A stretch of DNA of 64,000 nt from Actinokineospora diospyrosa (GTDB lineage Bacteria; Actinomycetota; Actinomycetes; Mycobacteriales; Pseudonocardiaceae), in NCBI RefSeq assembly GCF_024171925.1, contig NZ_JAMTCO010000007.1, positions 310,001-374,000 of the forward strand. Direction: 5' to 3'. Within the stretch, counting starts at the first letter, position 1. Each line of letters opens with the position of its first letter. A program made the translations under genes and the position numbers. A model generated the notes under the pieces. The model ran no database searches. It worked only from the letters and a program-made list of their open reading frames with translations, and was not told where the DNA came from. Positions 8,905-17,415 of this stretch are shown here, piece after piece.

Positions 8905-10823
8905 AGGTGGGTGGTGATGGTGAAGTGGGTGGTGGCCACGCCGGTTGGGGTGGTGATGGTGAGGGTGGCCCGGTAAGTGCCGGGGCGGGAGTAGCGGTGT
9001 TCGGCGGCGGTGACCTTCCACAGGCCGGGGGCGGTCAGGGGACCGGCGGTCGTGGTGGGGGTGACGGTGGCGTCCGCCTTGGTGCCGTCGCCGTGATCGA
9101 GGGTGGCTAAGGGGGCGGCGGCGCTGGGGGCGGTGAAGCGGGCGATCTCGCCGCGCAGGGTTCGGGTGCGCTGGCTGGGGGCGGAGATGTCGGTGGTCCA
9201 CGGGACCGCGGGGCTGGGGCGGAAGTTGACCCCGGCGATGGTGAGCCTGCTGCCCAGCGATGACAGGCGGGCGGTGAAGTCGGCGAGGTTGCGCGCGGAC
9301 TGCTGGGTCCAGGCGACCTCGGCGATCGACGCCAGCCGCGGGTGGCTCAGCCACTCCGCTTGAGCCAGGCCGCGGATGGTCTCCGACCAGAGCGGACCGG
9401 TCACCCCGATGACGTCGGACTCGGTGAGGCCGTCGCGCACCGGCTCCCAGTCGTAGTAGCGGTCGAAGTCGCAGGCGTTGCGGCAGGCCCAACTCAGGCC
9501 GATGGGGCTGCTCGGGTCGTACTTCTGGTCGAGGTAGGTGGTCCCGGCGGGCGACATGACGACCTTCGCGCCCCTGGCCACCTGCTTGAGCGTGTCCGCG
9601 AGCGTCGCACCGCGCCAGAAGTGGATCACCGCGCCCGGAGGGAGGTCGACCGCGGCGAACTCGTTCCAGCCCATCGGGATCTTGCCCAGCGCGGTGACCT
9701 CCGGCAGCACCTTGCGCAGGTAGGTCAGGTAGTTGTCGTGCCCGGTCACCAGCGCCTCGTCCCCACCGATGTGCAGGTACGGGCCGGGGGTGAGCTTGGC
9801 GAGCTGGCCGAGCACGGTGCGCAGGAACTCGTAGGTGACCGGGGAGTTGGCGTCCAGCGTCGAGTAGCCGACGTCGGCGGTGTTGTTCATCGGCTTGGTG
9901 ACGCCGTCGGGGTTCAGTTGCGGGATCGACGCCAGCGCGGCGTTGGTGTGGCCCGGCCCGTCGATCTCGGGCACGACGGTGACGAACCGGGACCGGGCGT
10001 GGGCGACGATCTCCGAGTAGTCGCGCTGGGTGTAGGAACCGCGGATCGCCGGGCCGGTGCCGAGCGGGGTGCCGTTGCCGTACCGGTCGGCGCCGCCGAG
10101 CGAGCCGACCCGGGTCAGCGCGCCGTAGTCCAGCCCGGAGGGGTTGTCCTCGGGCGGGTTGATCGCGATCCGCCAGGCCTGGTCGTCGGTCAGGTGCAGG
10201 TGCACTGTGTTGACCTTGAACAGCACCGCGGTGTCGATGTAGCGCTTGATCTCGGCGACCGTCAGGTAGCTGCGCGCCACGTCGAGCATGACGCCCCGGT
10301 AGCCGAACCGGGGGTAGTCGCTGATCTTCGCGGCCTGCGCCTTCCACGGCCCGCCGACCTTGCTCCGGCTCTCCACCCACGCGGGCAGCAGTTGCCGGAA
10401 GGTCTGCACGCCGTTGAACAGGCCTGCCGGGGTGTCGGCGGAAATGGTCGCCGCCCGCTCGTCGGTCACCAGCCGGTACCCCTCGACGGCGTGGCCCTGC
10501 GGGCCCTTGCCCCGACCGAGGTCCAGCACGATGTCGCCGCGGCGGGCGTGCCCGCCGGTGATCGGCAGTCGGTAACCGGTCGCCGGGCGCAGCAGATCAC
10601 CGAGGTAGTCGGCGACCGCCCTGGCCGCGCCCCCGGCGACGATGCGGCTGTCCTCGGTCAGGCTGAACGGGGTGCGACCGGTCGCCACCGCCTCCACCGG
10701 GCGCGGCAGCAGCCGCTGCACGCCGGGGTCGACGGTCGCGATCGGTGCCGCGGGCGCCGCCGCGGCCGGTACGGCCAACAGCGCCACCGCGGTCACCACG
10801 ACCACGCGCCAGGTCCTCCGCAT
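8901..10823 (-). CDS. Secreted beta-N-acetylhexosaminidase (GH20)
   Basis: 640 residues with a Sec signal peptide (basic MRR, hydrophobic core, AAAAPAAP cleavage region). A GH20b-like alpha/beta domain spans about residues 35-165 and a GH20 TIM barrel about 165-510. The catalytic D-E pair lies in HIGGDE near residues 354-355; other signatures are RGVMLDVARSYL and EIDGPGH. The last 110 residues form a beta-rich PKD-like module. It releases GlcNAc from chitin oligomers outside the cell. A DasR-type operator lies 29 bases upstream of the start, which fits control by intracellular glucosamine-6-phosphate. Confidence 0.93.
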   Translation of the reverse strand: MRRTWRVVVVTAVALLAVPAAAAPAAPIATVDPGVQRLLPRPVEAVATGRTPFSLTEDSRIVAGGAARAVADYLGDLLRPATGYRLPITGGHARRGDIVLDLGRGKGPQGHAVEGYRLVTDERAATISADTPAGLFNGVQTFRQLLPAWVESRSKVGGPWKAQAAKISDYPRFGYRGVMLDVARSYLTVAEIKRYIDTAVLFKVNTVHLHLTDDQAWRIAINPPEDNPSGLDYGALTRVGSLGGADRYGNGTPLGTGPAIRGSYTQRDYSEIVAHARSRFVTVVPEIDGPGHTNAALASIPQLNPDGVTKPMNNTADVGYSTLDANSPVTYEFLRTVLGQLAKLTPGPYLHIGGDEALVTGHDNYLTYLRKVLPEVTALGKIPMGWNEFAAVDLPPGAVIHFWRGATLADTLKQVARGAKVVMSPAGTTYLDQKYDPSSPIGLSWACRNACDFDRYYDWEPVRDGLTESDVIGVTGPLWSETIRGLAQAEWLSHPRLASIAEVAWTQQSARNLADFTARLSSLGSRLTIAGVNFRPSPAVPWTTDISAPSQRTRTLRGEIARFTAPSAAAPLATLDHGDGTKADATVTPTTTAGPLTAPGLWKVTAAEHRYSRPGTYRATLTITTPTGVATTHFTITTHL

Positions 10824-10851
10824 GTGTTTCCCTCCCTGGACAAGTCGGGCA

Positions 10852-10867
10852 TATGGTCTAGACCATA
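10852..10867 (-). promoter_or_regulatory. DasR-responsive element (dre) upstream of the hexosaminidase gene
   Basis: Perfect 16-bp palindrome TATGGTCTAGACCATA. Its inner TGGTCTAGACCA equals the core of the dre consensus recognised by the GntR regulator DasR, which represses GlcNAc and chitin genes in Streptomyces and relatives. It lies 29 bp ahead of the start codon, a position suited to repression. Confidence 0.8.
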
Positions 10868-11220
10868 AGAAGTTGGATCAAGGTCCGTCAATCGCTCGGT
10901 CGGCCTAGTGCCGCGGGTGCCCCGGTCGACGCACCTGCCGTGTGACCTCGCCAAACCCCGCCGGATCCGGTGCGGCGGGCAGAGCTAGAGCTCACTGGAA
11001 CTACAAGTCTGAAGTGGACGGTTGGCCCGCCGCGCCCGGCAGCCCGGGCGCGGCGAGCGGTGAATGGGAACAGCGCGGACGGGAACGGCGCGGACGGGAA
11101 CGGTCGGGCTCGACCCCGGCCGGGACCAATGCCGTTCGGATTGGTCCCGGCCGCGACCGGGCCACTCGCCAAGCCGGACAGGTCCGCCCGCCGGGGACAC
11201 CGGGCTGGGCCGGTGCCCGA
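10868..11220. other. Spacer with a 15-bp tandem repeat and a large hairpin
   Basis: No supported gene. Contains 2.8 copies of a 15-bp unit (GGGAACRGCGCGGAC) at 11066-11107 and the hairpin listed next. Open frames here have no start signals or known domain. Confidence 0.5.
11118..11152 (-). terminator. 13-bp stem hairpin downstream of the 11221 gene
   Basis: Perfect inverted repeat GGCCGGGACCAAT (11118-11130) and its complement (11140-11152) around a 9-nt loop. It lies about 70 bases past the stop of the minus-strand gene at 11221. There is no clear U-run, so it may be a weak terminator or an mRNA-stabilising hairpin. Confidence 0.5.
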
Positions 11221-11697
11221 TCAGGACGCGACGACCGCGTCCCGACCGACCAGTGCCGCGGTCGTCTCGGTCAGCAACCGGCCCGTGACGTCCGGATCGC
11301 AGCCGACCCTGGGCAATCGGGCGCGGATCGCCGCCGCCGAGCGCCGCCGGTGCTCGGCCAACTCGCGGATGACCTCCGCCGCGGGTCGGGTGGGCGGGTG
11401 CGCCAGCCAGGCCTCGCGCAAGGTCGAGTCCTGTTCGGCCGACCAGGGTTGGTGCGCGTTGCCGGTGCTGCGGCGCTTGGTGTCCAGCGCCGATACGGCG
11501 ACCAGGGCGTCGCGCAGCAGCTTCGCGGTCTCGGCCGCGCCGCCCGGCGGCAGCTGCAGGTTCCCTTGTGCGAGCAGGACGCTGTCGTCGTCTTTGCCGG
11601 TGAGCTCGATCGCGAGGTCGCCGTCGACATCGGCCGTCACGGTCAGCGTGTAGCTGATGTCCTGTCGCTTGCTGGTGTATTCCAGGTTGAATGCCAT
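11221..11697 (-). CDS. Hypothetical protein with SANT/Myb-like helical C-terminal half
   Basis: 158 residues. Residues 1-60 are beta-rich (FNLEYTSKRQDISYTLTVTAD...). Residues 80-140 read like a single Myb/SANT or GcrA-type helix-turn-helix: PWSAEQDSTLREAW, then ELAEHRRRSAAAIRARLPRVG. Resembling modules with W-[ST]-x-E-E and RS-x-x-A-I-x-x-R-L occur in short DNA-binding or nuclease-associated proteins. I do not recognise a named family. The ATG at 11697 is used because the extension to 11745 shows no domain. Confidence 0.6.
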   Translation of the reverse strand: MAFNLEYTSKRQDISYTLTVTADVDGDLAIELTGKDDDSVLLAQGNLQLPPGGAAETAKLLRDALVAVSALDTKRRSTGNAHQPWSAEQDSTLREAWLAHPPTRPAAEVIRELAEHRRRSAAAIRARLPRVGCDPDVTGRLLTETTAALVGRDAVVAS

Positions 11698-11766
11698 GCC
11701 AGCAAAGGTAGGGACTTCCCGGCGAACGCGGAGAAAGTTATCCACAGCCCTGATCGGGTGACTTGC

Positions 11767-11988
11767 TTAGTGCCGCCAACGCTGCCTGCCGACGGAGTGC
11801 GGCTGGTCGTCCGGCTCCGCCAGCTCCGCTTCTGGGCCTTCGTCATCGCCTGGTTCGGTGTCGACCGGCTCGGTGCGTTCGCGCTCCTCACGCAAGATCG
11901 TCTCAAGTGTGGTGTTGGCGCGGCGCAATCGCCAGACGATGACCGCCACAGCGACCACCGCGGCAACGATCCACAGTGCGGTAGCCAT
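11767..11988 (-). CDS. Small single-pass membrane protein
   Basis: 73 residues. One N-terminal transmembrane helix (ATALWIVAAVVAVAVIVW) is followed by a basic RLRR stop-transfer segment and a charged, acidic cytosolic tail. GGAG sits 8 bases ahead of ATG 11988; an in-frame ATG at 12003 is the alternative. Function unknown. It lies 69 bases upstream of the SANT-like gene in the same direction and could be co-transcribed with it. Confidence 0.55.
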   Translation of the reverse strand: MATALWIVAAVVAVAVIVWRLRRANTTLETILREERERTEPVDTEPGDDEGPEAELAEPDDQPHSVGRQRWRH

Positions 11989-12159
11989 AGGACCACTCCG
12001 CATCAGCTGTTGTGAACCCGCTGGGTGGGGTACCACAAAGGCTCCCACCTGAAGCACCGCAGCGCAGCCGAGCGACCCACTTTGGCCACCTGGTCGGGCC
12101 GAATCCGCCCCAACGGAGCAATCCGCGGACGCAATGTGACCAATCGTTCGCCCGAACGG

Positions 12160-13410
12160 CTACTGAACGGCCTCGCGTGGTCGCTCGGCGTCGGCGACAT
12201 CGGTGACCGCCCCGGCGCCGCCGACCCGGTTCAGCGTTTCCCTGGCTGGCAGCCACACCAGCGCGGCGACCACGGCCAATCCGCCGGTCACCAGGAAAGC
12301 CCAGCTGAAGGACAGTTGGTCGGCGAGCACACCGGCCACGACCGGGCCCAGGATCGCGCCGACGTCCGCGGCCATCTGGAAGGTCGCGAGAACCTGTCCA
12401 CCACGGGATTTACCCATCACGTCGGCCACTACGGCCTGCTGCGGCGGGGTGAGCAGACCGGTGCCGAGACCAGCGACGACCGTGGCGACGAGGAACTCGG
12501 TGACCGTCTCGGTGAAACCGAACCAGATGGTTCCGCCTGCCGAAACCACCAGCCCCACCAGGATCAACGGTTTTCGGCCCCACCGGTCGGACAGTCGGCC
12601 GGACAACAGCAACATCACCACGTTGCCCGCGGCGAACACCGACAAGGCGGTTCCCGCGAAGGTGCCATCGCGGTGCAGCACCTCGGTGATGAACAACGGC
12701 ACCAGGGAGACACGCACCCCAAAGACCGCCCAACCATTGACAAAGCTGGAGGTCAGCGCGGCTATATAACCGCTGTCGCGTAATGCCTTCCGCAACGGCA
12801 TCACTGGCGTGGTGTCATGGCCCGCTGGAGCTATCAAGGTGGACTTGCGCAAGAACAGCCACACAGTGCCAACGGCAACCATGAGCGCGGTGGCGTAAAC
12901 GAGGAACGGCGCGCGCAACGAGATGCCGATCAGTCCACCGCCGACCAATGGCCCCGCCACGTTGCCCAGCAGGAAACTCGTCCCCCAGAGGCCGGATGCT
13001 TTGCCGCGCACATCAGATGGGGTCAAGTGGATCAGCAGTGCGATTCCCGAGACCGTGAACATGGTCGACCCCGTGCCGCCGAGGGCGCGTAGCGCTACCA
13101 GTTGCCAGTAGTGCGTGGCGAAGGCGCAAGCACCGGTGGTGACGGCGACGATGGTCAGACCCGTTAGGTACACCTTGCGTTCACCGAGTCGGGTCACGAG
13201 CCTGCCGCTCACGGGGGCGAACGCGAGGCGGGTCACGGCGAACGCGCTGACCACGATGGACGCCGCGGTGACACTGACGTCGAAACTGCGCGCGAAGGAG
13301 GGCAGTGCGGGCGCCACCAGGCCGAACCCGATGGCGATGATGAAGTTCGCGGCGACGATGACCCACACTTCGCGGGGGATGGCGGATGGCCGTTGCCGTG
13401 TCGCTGCCAC
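12160..13410 (-). CDS. MFS transporter (drug/solute exporter type)
   Basis: 416 residues, 12 predicted membrane helices. The loop 2-3 signature is GRLVTRLGERKVY (residues 63-75 region), and a related GRLSDRWGRKPLI lies at the start of the second half, the classic MFS duplication. Helix 5 shows the GxxxGPLVGG motif C pattern seen in antiporter-type exporters. GTG 13410 is chosen because AGGAGG lies about 10 bases upstream; the longer frame to 13593 adds only a polar tail. Substrate unknown. Confidence 0.85.
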   Translation of the reverse strand: MAATRQRPSAIPREVWVIVAANFIIAIGFGLVAPALPSFARSFDVSVTAASIVVSAFAVTRLAFAPVSGRLVTRLGERKVYLTGLTIVAVTTGACAFATHYWQLVALRALGGTGSTMFTVSGIALLIHLTPSDVRGKASGLWGTSFLLGNVAGPLVGGGLIGISLRAPFLVYATALMVAVGTVWLFLRKSTLIAPAGHDTTPVMPLRKALRDSGYIAALTSSFVNGWAVFGVRVSLVPLFITEVLHRDGTFAGTALSVFAAGNVVMLLLSGRLSDRWGRKPLILVGLVVSAGGTIWFGFTETVTEFLVATVVAGLGTGLLTPPQQAVVADVMGKSRGGQVLATFQMAADVGAILGPVVAGVLADQLSFSWAFLVTGGLAVVAALVWLPARETLNRVGGAGAVTDVADAERPREAVQ

Positions 13411-13546
13411 CCTCGTCCGCCCCTCCTCGCATTGCTTAGCCCTGCGAACTATAGGCCGGTTCGCACCGATCGGGCTAACCCCTGTCCGGGGTGGCCCGCG
13501 ACGGGGTATGTGGGAGTGGTCACCCGCACTAGCTAAGGAACCGCCG

Positions 13547-13738
13547 ATGTCCGAACCGCTCGACACCGTCGAGGTCACCGCGCTGCTCGCCAAGCTGGCC
13601 GAGGCGGAACGGGACGCCCGCGTCCTGACCGCCGATCAGTCCTACCGAGATGGTCAAGCCGCGGGCCTTGAACTGGCCCAACGCATCGTCCGAGAGCAGG
13701 CGAACCTGCCTGTGGAGGCCGACTCCGACCGGGTCTAG
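13547..13738 (+). CDS. Small hypothetical protein (63 aa)
   Basis: ATG at 13547 with AAGGAA about 8 bases upstream. The product is hydrophilic and helix-prone (EVTALLAKLAEAERDARVL...GLELAQRIVREQ), possibly a short coiled coil. No family recognised. Divergent from the MFS gene and followed at once by a good terminator. Confidence 0.6.
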   Translation: MSEPLDTVEVTALLAKLAEAERDARVLTADQSYRDGQAAGLELAQRIVREQANLPVEADSDRV

Positions 13739-13750
13739 GTCTAGACGGCA

Positions 13751-13779
13751 CGGAGGCCGGGTTGTTCACCCGGCCTCCG
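13751..13779 (+). terminator. Intrinsic terminator between convergent genes
   Basis: Perfect 12-bp stem CGGAGGCCGGGT/ACCCGGCCTCCG with loop TGTTC, followed by CCTCTT. It can serve both the 63-aa gene and the ABC permease gene ending at 13801. Confidence 0.8.
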
Positions 13780-13800
13780 CCTCTTCGGTTGCCTTACGGA

Positions 13801-15402
13801 TTAGCCGATATCGCGACGGCGGAAGGTAGTCAAGCCTGCCGCCACAGCTACTACGGCCACGCCGGTGAGCCAGAACAAGGGCGTCGCGACGAACTCAGTA
13901 CCAGGCTGCAGCTTGGGCACGTGCACGAACGGTGACACGTCCAACACCGCTTGTGTCAAGCCAATCACCGGCCCGTACAGCGCGAGCAACACGGCCACGG
14001 CGACCACGGTCCACGACCCGGCAACCGCCAACCTCGGCCAAGCCCCATGCAGCAAGGCGGCGATACCGGCGATCACCCACACTGCGGGGAGTTGTGCCAT
14101 AGAAGCTCCCAGCGTGTGCGTCAACTGGTGGCTGAGATCCCCCGCGCGTAGGCCGTGCGCGAGACCAGAAGCCAGGCCGGACGCAGCGAGCAGCACCACT
14201 GGACCCAGGACCGCGAACGCCAAGTGACTACCGGCCCACTGGACGCGCCCCACCGCGGTCGCGAGTACCGACTCGGCGTGGGTTGCCACCTCCTCGGACC
14301 GCATTCGCAACGCGGCTTGCACCGCGTAGACAGCGCCGAGCATCCCGAACAGGCCGATGATCGCCGACAGGTAGGCGTCCACGAGCCCTTGCGTGCCGCC
14401 CATCCGCTCCATGATCTGCTTGACCTGCTCGCTGTCACCGACGAGGCCGCCGATGCCGTCGGCGATCGCACCGAACATCGCGCCCATAGCCACGACGGCG
14501 ACCGTCCACCCCACCAACGATCCGCGCTGCAACCGCCACGCCAGCCCCAACGGGCTCGACAGCGACTTGGGTGCGGTGGCCGGGCCTGGCCGCGATGGCC
14601 AGAGTCCCGCGCCAATGTCCCTTAGTGGTACTAGTCGATACGCGACAGTGGCAACGGCGACTGCGACACCTATCGCCAGTAGGAACACCCACCACTTGTC
14701 GGCCACGAACGGTTTCGCCTGCTGCGGCCATGCCAAGGGGGACAGCCATGAAACCCAGCTCGCGGATGGGGTCGAGTCACCTAGTGCGCGCAACAAGAAC
14801 GCCGCGCCGAGAACCGTGGTGGCCACACCGTTGGCAGACCGGGAGTACTCGGTGAGTTGTGCGGTCACACCGGCGATCGCGGTGAACACCAAGCCGGTAC
14901 CGGCAATGGCCAGCCCTAGCGTGAAGGCGCCCGCGACAGGCAAACCGGAGCCGACCATCCCCGCCGCGATCAGCACTCCGATGAGGAGGCTGGATGCCCC
15001 GGCGACCACCACTCCCGCGGTCAATGCGGCATACCGGCCCACTACGGCCGAACCCAACAGCTCTAGCCGTCCAGAGTCCTCTTCCGCGCGCGTGTGACGC
15101 GTGACGGTGAAGATCGCGAAGAGGCCGATGAACAACGCCAGGAACGAGCCGTACCGCCACGCGCTCCAGCCACCTGGCGTCGACAGGTCGAAGGCTGGTC
15201 CGTAGAGGACGGCGACCGAAGGATTGCTCCCTGTACCGGCGTTGAGGGATGCCCGGGCCGCAGCGGTCGGGTAGAGCTGCTCGTAGGCGGACACCGTCGA
15301 CCCCGGGATCACGCTCAAGACCACGATCCAGATCGGCAGGATGACCCGGTCGCGACGCAAGGCCAACCGGATCAGGGGCCAAGTCCCGGTTATACCGCTC
15401 AT
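13801..15402 (-). CDS. ABC-2 type transporter permease (polyketide/drug exporter family)
   Basis: 533 residues, about 12 membrane helices in two similar halves. This fits the single-chain, double-length permeases annotated as exporters of polyketide antibiotics. The N-terminal block [17 protein letters not shown] and the mid-protein repeat [19 protein letters not shown] mark the duplicated start of each half. Its ATG overlaps the ATPase stop (ATGA, 15399-15402), so it is the membrane half of an efflux pump with that ATPase. Confidence 0.85.
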   Translation of the reverse strand: MSGITGTWPLIRLALRRDRVILPIWIVVLSVIPGSTVSAYEQLYPTAAARASLNAGTGSNPSVAVLYGPAFDLSTPGGWSAWRYGSFLALFIGLFAIFTVTRHTRAEEDSGRLELLGSAVVGRYAALTAGVVVAGASSLLIGVLIAAGMVGSGLPVAGAFTLGLAIAGTGLVFTAIAGVTAQLTEYSRSANGVATTVLGAAFLLRALGDSTPSASWVSWLSPLAWPQQAKPFVADKWWVFLLAIGVAVAVATVAYRLVPLRDIGAGLWPSRPGPATAPKSLSSPLGLAWRLQRGSLVGWTVAVVAMGAMFGAIADGIGGLVGDSEQVKQIMERMGGTQGLVDAYLSAIIGLFGMLGAVYAVQAALRMRSEEVATHAESVLATAVGRVQWAGSHLAFAVLGPVVLLAASGLASGLAHGLRAGDLSHQLTHTLGASMAQLPAVWVIAGIAALLHGAWPRLAVAGSWTVVAVAVLLALYGPVIGLTQAVLDVSPFVHVPKLQPGTEFVATPLFWLTGVAVVAVAAGLTTFRRRDIG

Positions 15403-16298
15403 CGCGCGCCTACCTGCTCGTCTTGGTAGTGCCGCAAGAAGAGCTCTTCCAGAGTCGGTGGCTGGCTGGTCAGGGAGCGGACTCCCGACTCGGTAAGCGC
15501 CCGCAACGCGGTGTCGAGTTCGCGGGTGTCGACATCGAACTTGACCCGGTTGCCCTCCACAACCACGTCGTGCACCCCCGGGAGTTGAGCGATCCCGTTC
15601 GGCGGGCTCGCCAGCTCGGCGCTGATGCTCGTGCGCGTTAGGTGTCGAAGCTCGGCAAGAGTGCCCGTCTCGACCGTCTTACCGGCGCGGATGATGCTGA
15701 CCCTGTCGCACAGGGTCTCCACCTCGGCGAGGATGTGGCTGGACAGGAGGACCGTGCGCCCTCGGTCGCGCTCCTCGCGCACACACTCCTGGAAGACCGA
15801 CTCCATCAATGGGTCAAGCCCGGAGGTGGGCTCGTCGAAGACGAGCAACTCGATGTCGGAGGCAAGAGCGGCGACCAAGGCCACCTTCTGCCGGTTGCCC
15901 TTGGAGTACGTGCGGCCCTTCTTACGCGGATCCAGGTCGAACCGCTCCAACAGGTCGGCTCGCCTGCGCTGGTCAAGGCCACCGCGCAGCCTGCCCAGTA
16001 GGTCGATGACCTCACCGCCGGAGAGGTTGGGCCACAGCGAGACGTCGCCGGGCACATAGGCGAGGCGGCGGTGCAGTTCGGTGGCGTCGCGCCACGGGTC
16101 GCCGCCGAGCAGCGTGGTGGTGCCCGCGTCGGCGCGCAGCAGGCCGAGCAGCACCCGGATGGTGGTGGACTTCCCCGCGCCGTTGGGGCCGAGGAAGCCG
16201 TGGACCTCCCCGGTCTCCACCGACAGGTCGAGACCGTCCAGCGCGCGGGTCCGGCCGAAGGTCTTGACCAGGCCGGACACCGAGATTGCCGTTGTCAT
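15399..16298 (-). CDS. ABC transporter ATP-binding protein (DrrA-like)
   Basis: 299 residues. Walker A GPNGAGKS (residues 37-44) and Walker B ELLVFDEP are intact. The ABC signature is the divergent YSKGNRQK typical of DrrA/CcmA-like exporters, and the switch His is in LLSSHI. The C-terminal 80 residues are the usual DrrA-type accessory domain. ATG 16298 begins the domain match. The promoter region is shared with the divergent GbsR-type regulator and contains a perfect palindrome, suggesting drug-responsive control. Confidence 0.9.
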   Translation of the reverse strand: MTTAISVSGLVKTFGRTRALDGLDLSVETGEVHGFLGPNGAGKSTTIRVLLGLLRADAGTTTLLGGDPWRDATELHRRLAYVPGDVSLWPNLSGGEVIDLLGRLRGGLDQRRRADLLERFDLDPRKKGRTYSKGNRQKVALVAALASDIELLVFDEPTSGLDPLMESVFQECVREERDRGRTVLLSSHILAEVETLCDRVSIIRAGKTVETGTLAELRHLTRTSISAELASPPNGIAQLPGVHDVVVEGNRVKFDVDTRELDTALRALTESGVRSLTSQPPTLEELFLRHYQDEQVGAR

Positions 16299-16317
16299 GA
16301 TTCGCAACGTACTCTTG

Positions 16318-16335
16318 GTTCACAACTTTGTGAAC
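16318..16335. promoter_or_regulatory. Palindromic operator between efflux genes and GbsR/MarR regulator
   Basis: GTTCACAA-CT-TTGTGAAC is a perfect 8+2+8 palindrome in the 83-bp divergent promoter region. It lies 20 bp from the ATPase start and 46 bp from the regulator start. It most likely binds the regulator encoded at 16382 and controls both directions. Confidence 0.7.
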
Positions 16336-16381
16336 GTTCCGAACGCGCTAGCGTTGTGATGTCTATCGGAAGGGTGAGGCC

Positions 16382-16834
16382 GTGACAGATGACCCGGTGG
16401 CGCACTACGTGGAGCGGTTCGCGTTGCTCCTATCGGACGCGGGCATGCCCCGGATGCCCGCTCGGGTGTTCACACGGCTGCTGGTCAACGACTCGGGCAA
16501 GGCAAGCGCGACCGAGTTGGCCCAAGCGCTGCAGGTGAGCCCAGCAGCCATCTCGGGCGCTGTGCGCTACCTGGAGCACGTGGGCATGATCACGCGCGGT
16601 CGCGACCCCGGGCAGCGCCGCGACCACTACGCCGTGCCCGATGACGCCTGGTACGAGGCGATCATGAACCGCGACAAGCTGCTAAGCACGTGGTCGTCGG
16701 CCATGGCTGATGGCGCCAAGCTCCTCGGCGAGGACAGCCCGGCCGGGAAGCGGATGGCGACCAGCAATCGCTTCTTCGAGTTCTTGCGCCAAGAGATGGA
16801 CGACATGCTTCTCAGGTGGCGCGCGCAGCGCTAG
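16382..16834 (+). CDS. GbsR/MarR-family transcriptional regulator
   Basis: 150 residues. Winged helix: GKASATELAQALQVSPAAISGAVRYLEHVGMITR (residues 40-73) with the wing GRDPGQRRDHYAV. The C-terminal helices (FFEFLRQEMDDML) would form the dimer interface. GTG start with AAGGGTGAGG upstream. Divergent from the DrrA-like ATPase gene, the common layout for a local efflux repressor. Its TAG stop overlaps the convergent SRPBCC stop. Confidence 0.85.
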   Translation: MTDDPVAHYVERFALLLSDAGMPRMPARVFTRLLVNDSGKASATELAQALQVSPAAISGAVRYLEHVGMITRGRDPGQRRDHYAVPDDAWYEAIMNRDKLLSTWSSAMADGAKLLGEDSPAGKRMATSNRFFEFLRQEMDDMLLRWRAQR

Positions 16835-17283
16835 CGCTCGGCGGCCTGAACCAGGCGCTTGGCGAGATCCTGGATGAAGGTGCGCAGCCCCGCGCGCAGG
16901 ACCGAGCCGGTACCGGGCACACGCTCGATGAAGCTGATCCGCCACACCAAGTCGGTGCCGCCGCCGTCGCGAGGAACGAAGGTGACCTCGCCGCGGTAGT
17001 CCTTGACCGGCGAGGCCGAACGCAGCACATAGGCGTGCCGACGGTCCTGTTCGTACTCGACCGTCTCCTCCCGCACGAGGACCGGCTTGCGCCCCAAGAC
17101 CCGGATGGCACCGACGCCGCCAGGAGCGGGGTCACCCTCACGCTCCATGAACGACTCCGCCACCACCGGGCGCGCCCATTCCGACCACCGGTTGCCGTCT
17201 GAGACCAAGGCGAACAGTGTGGACGCGTTGGCGCTGCTGCTCGTGCTGATCTCGAAGGCGAAGGTGCGCTGGCGCTCGACCAT
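16831..17283 (-). CDS. SRPBCC-family (polyketide cyclase/START-like) protein
   Basis: 150 residues with the helix-grip layout. The opening FAFEISTSSSANASTLFALVSDGNRWSEWARPV is the typical first strand and W-x-x-W loop. A FxPRDGGGTDLVWRISF strand and a long C-terminal helix follow. Such proteins bind hydrophobic ligands in a deep cavity. Ligand unknown. Stop shared (CTAG) with the GbsR-type gene. Confidence 0.8.
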   Translation of the reverse strand: MVERQRTFAFEISTSSSANASTLFALVSDGNRWSEWARPVVAESFMEREGDPAPGGVGAIRVLGRKPVLVREETVEYEQDRRHAYVLRSASPVKDYRGEVTFVPRDGGGTDLVWRISFIERVPGTGSVLRAGLRTFIQDLAKRLVQAAER

Positions 17284-17415
17284 GGGCGGTCTCCCGGTGT
17301 CGGGGCTGTGGACGGCGCAATCGTTCCACCCCGGTTTCCGGCGTAGCCTCCCCACCAGGCGAATAGCCACCTGGCGACTCGCCGCAGTGATCGACGGACC
17401 GGAATGGGGCCAGGC

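Noticed and set aside
9342-10868. A 508-codon plus-strand frame opposite the hexosaminidase gene
   Set aside because: GC-driven shadow frame without start signal or domain.
11066-11107. 15-bp tandem repeat considered as a CRISPR or regulatory iteron array
   Set aside because: Fewer than three contiguous copies without spacers, and no cas or replication gene nearby.
15399-16298. YSKGNRQK instead of LSGGQ taken as a dead ABC signature
   Set aside because: This variant is normal in the DrrA-like exporter branch, and Walker A, Walker B and the switch His are intact.
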